The notes beneath the pieces were generated by a model. It worked only from the letters and a program-made list of their open reading frames with translations. It did not search any database and was not told the DNA's origin. The translations under genes were made by a program, and so were the position numbers. From assembly GCA_020636695.1 (NCBI GenBank), contig JACJXJ010000009.1:1-52633 (forward strand): DNA of 52,633 nucleotides, read 5' to 3'. Each line of letters begins with the position of its first letter. Position 1 is the stretch's first letter. This DNA comes from Prevotellaceae bacterium. Lineage in GTDB: Bacteria; Bacteroidota; Bacteroidia; Bacteroidales; Paludibacteraceae. Below, piece after piece: positions 50,527 through 52,633 of this stretch.

Positions 50527-52633
50527 ATGCCAACAAACACTGCCGAAATAGGACTTGAGACACTAATAGTTGAACACTTGCGCGATAATAACAATTACGA
50601 ACAAGGTACAAGCTCCGATTACAATACCGATTATGCGCTCGATACGGCTCGTGTTGTAGCTTACCTCCAAGCTACCCAACCGCAGAAAGTTGCTGAATCA
50701 TTGGCTTTTGCTTCGCCACATAACAAACACAACTTTTTCGAAAGACTTAAAAACGAAATCACCAAGCGTGGTGTTATTGATGTTTTGCGCAAAGGCTATC
50801 GTTACAATACACATTTGTTCGATATGTACAGTCCTCTGCCGTCTGAATTGAACGATTCGGCAAAAGAGCATTACAAAAAGAATATCTTTTGTGTCATTCG
50901 ACAGTTGCATTATTCCAAAACATTTACCAATCTTTCACTTGACGTGGCGGTTTTTCTGAACGGAATGCCATTGATTACTTTTGAACTCAAAAACCAATTC
51001 ACTGGGCAAAATGTAAGCAATGCCATTAAACAATACCGCACCGACCGTGACCCAAAAGATTTGATTTTTATGCCCAAACGTTGTGCTGTGCATTTTGCGG
51101 TGGACGATGATCAGGTAATGATGTGTACAGAATTAAAGGGAGATGCTTCATGGTTCTTGCCATTTAATAAAGGAGTGGACGGAAGTGCAGGTAATCCGGT
51201 AAATCCGAACGGTCTTAAAACAGCTTATTTGTGGGAGGAAATTCTTACGAAACATTCGCTTTCGGATATTGTAGAGAACTATGCACAGGTAATTAAAATT
51301 TATGACGAAAATACGGGTAGAATAAAATCCGAAAGATGTATCTGGCCACGTTATCACCAACTCGATGCCGTCAGATATTTTATAAAAAGCACCCGCGAAA
51401 CAGAAATTGGAAAACGATTCCTTATTCAACACAGTGCAGGTAGTGGCAAAAGTAATACTATAACCTGGCTCGCTTACCAGCTTGTTCAACAATTACAAGG
51501 TACTCAACCCTTATTTAATTCGGTGATTATTGTTACTGACCGTATAAACCTTGATAAACAAATCAAAGGGAATATCATGGCATTTAATCAGCTTGGAAAT
51601 ATAGTTGGTTGGGCAGATTCCTCTGATACGCTAAGAAAGGAATTACAAGCAGGAAAAAAGATTATTATTACTATAGTTCACAAATTTCAATTTATCCTTG
51701 ATACAATTGGTTCGTCACTTACCGACAAAAGATTTGCTATTGTTATCGACGAAGCACACAGTAGTCAAAATGGCTCATTGTCGGCAAGCATGAATAGGGC
51801 ATTAACAGGTAATACAACTCAAAACGAAGATGACCTCGAAGAAATAATACTCTCAGTTATTGAAGGGCGTAAAATGGTTAAGAATGCCAATTATTATGCA
51901 TTTACGGCTACACCAAAAAACAAAACACTTGAAATGTTTGGCAAACCAATATCCAATGAAGATGGAACTAAAAGTTTTGATCCACACCATAATTACACAA
52001 TGCGTCAAGCTATTCAGGAAGGTTTTATTTTGGATGTGCTGAAAAACTACACGCCTTATCAGAGTTTTTATAAGGTAATCAAAGCAGTAGAGGATGATCC
52101 TGAATTTGATAAAAAACAGGCTTCTAAAAAATTGCGATGGTTTGTTGAAAGTCGTCCCGAAACAGTGGAAAAGAAAGCTGGTATTATTGTACGTCATTTT
52201 CAGGAAAAAGTTATTGGGAAAGGTAAAATTGGCGGTCAGGCTCGTGCAATGGTAGTTACTTCAGGAATCGACCGTGCCATTGAATATTATTTTGCCATTA
52301 CAAAACAACTTTCTCAAATAAATAGTCCATATAAAGCTGTTATTGCGTTCAGTGGTGAAAAAGAATTTATGGGTCAGAAAATGACTGAATCTTCAATCAA
52401 TGGCTTTTATTCGACTGAAATCGAAGCACGAATGAAACAAGACCCCTACAGAATACTTGTTGTAGCGGATAAATTCCAAACGGGCTACGATGAACCTCTT
52501 TTGCACACTATGTATGTGGACAAAGGTTTGTCGGATATAAAAGCGGTGCAAACTCTCTCACGCCTCAATCGTAGTCACCCTAAAAAGAAAGATACTTTTG
52601 TGCTTGACTTCGCCAACGACCCGGAAGATATAA
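50527..52633 (+). CDS. hsdR: Type I restriction endonuclease subunit R (3' truncated)
   Basis: ATG 50527; 702 codons lie in the window, open at the edge. N-terminal PD-(D/E)xK nuclease region (LDVAVFLNGMPLITFELKNQ), SF2 helicase with Walker A AGSGKS (about 304) and DEAH (about 408), later FTATPKNKTLEMF and the start of the second RecA-like half (FQTGYDEPLLHTMYVDKGL). It translocates DNA and cuts unmethylated DNA with HsdMS. The remaining C-terminal part lies outside the window. Confidence 0.95.
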   Translation, partial: MPTNTAEIGLETLIVEHLRDNNNYEQGTSSDYNTDYALDTARVVAYLQATQPQKVAESLAFASPHNKHNFFERLKNEITKRGVIDVLRKGYRYNTHLFDMYSPLPSELNDSAKEHYKKNIFCVIRQLHYSKTFTNLSLDVAVFLNGMPLITFELKNQFTGQNVSNAIKQYRTDRDPKDLIFMPKRCAVHFAVDDDQVMMCTELKGDASWFLPFNKGVDGSAGNPVNPNGLKTAYLWEEILTKHSLSDIVENYAQVIKIYDENTGRIKSERCIWPRYHQLDAVRYFIKSTRETEIGKRFLIQHSAGSGKSNTITWLAYQLVQQLQGTQPLFNSVIIVTDRINLDKQIKGNIMAFNQLGNIVGWADSSDTLRKELQAGKKIIITIVHKFQFILDTIGSSLTDKRFAIVIDEAHSSQNGSLSASMNRALTGNTTQNEDDLEEIILSVIEGRKMVKNANYYAFTATPKNKTLEMFGKPISNEDGTKSFDPHHNYTMRQAIQEGFILDVLKNYTPYQSFYKVIKAVEDDPEFDKKQASKKLRWFVESRPETVEKKAGIIVRHFQEKVIGKGKIGGQARAMVVTSGIDRAIEYYFAITKQLSQINSPYKAVIAFSGEKEFMGQKMTESSINGFYSTEIEARMKQDPYRILVVADKFQTGYDEPLLHTMYVDKGLSDIKAVQTLSRLNRSHPKKKDTFVLDFANDPEDI

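Noticed and set aside
1..52633. CRISPR array or insertion sequence with inverted repeats
   Set aside because: No regularly spaced repeats or intact transposase were seen; the only tandem repeat is the 11-bp pair at 40841-40862.

Overview
The window looks like the chromosome of an anaerobic, type IX secretion (T9SS)-positive member of the Bacteroidota, most likely Bacteroidales. The evidence is a PorE-like gene, several T9SS C-terminal sorting tails, a SusC/RagA relic, bifunctional ribBA, DUF5020/DUF4293/DUF6132 families, and the Bacteroidota promoter signature (TTG, about 19-20 bp, TAnnTTTG) in front of many genes and two of the three tRNAs. All statements come from reading the sequence; no search was run.

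Layout. 0.1-6.5 kb: porE-like gene, thyA, and two divergent secreted T9SS cargo proteins. 6.5-13.7 kb: housekeeping genes, mostly on the minus strand (SDR, MATE, ribBA, LptF/G-type permease, START-like protein, cytidine deaminase), then a DUF5020 outer-membrane protein and tRNA-Asp. 13.9-17.2 kb: an eroded area with an orphan SusC pseudogene. 17.4-19.8 kb: pnp (reading frame interrupted) and tRNA-Arg. 19.9-22.7 kb: a peroxide/thiol island with oxyR, a divergent ferredoxin/thioredoxin/membrane-protein operon, and a Prx6-type peroxiredoxin. The two minus-strand promoters of the island share an exact two-part motif.

22.9-28.7 kb: a ten-gene minus-strand metal-cofactor operon. It holds a DUF134 regulator, methyltransferase, MBL-fold hydrolase, two NifX-like proteins, DUF5320, a ZIP transporter, paired MinD/Mrp ATPases with inserted ferredoxin domains, and a DUF59 protein. 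It resembles the orange-protein (ORP) Mo/Cu-cluster loci of anaerobes such as Desulfovibrio. 28.8-32.0 kb: Hsp20, a T9SS tail remnant, and a small conserved ORF followed by an internal terminator and a BtuB-like TonB receptor (frame broken three times).

32.1-40.6 kb: floA/nfeD/TPR operon, a sigma-54 promoter driving a short terminator-ended transcript, rnz, a SPOR lipoprotein, superoxide dismutase, recR and small genes, and aroK. 40.7-52.6 kb: an island beginning at tRNA-Leu. It has a DUF6371 zinc-ribbon protein, P4-type primase/helicase and excisionase-like HTH on the minus strand, then a type I restriction-modification operon on the plus strand (hsdM, hsdS, a GmrSD-like DUF262/DUF1524 gene, hsdR). 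hsdR runs off the window end. No integrase is visible.

A caution for the whole window: single-base frameshifts occur only between about 14.4 and 31.5 kb (SusC relic, pnp, ferredoxin, one MinD gene, one NifX-like gene, BtuB-like receptor), several at short homopolymers. Assembly error in that segment is a real alternative to gene decay.
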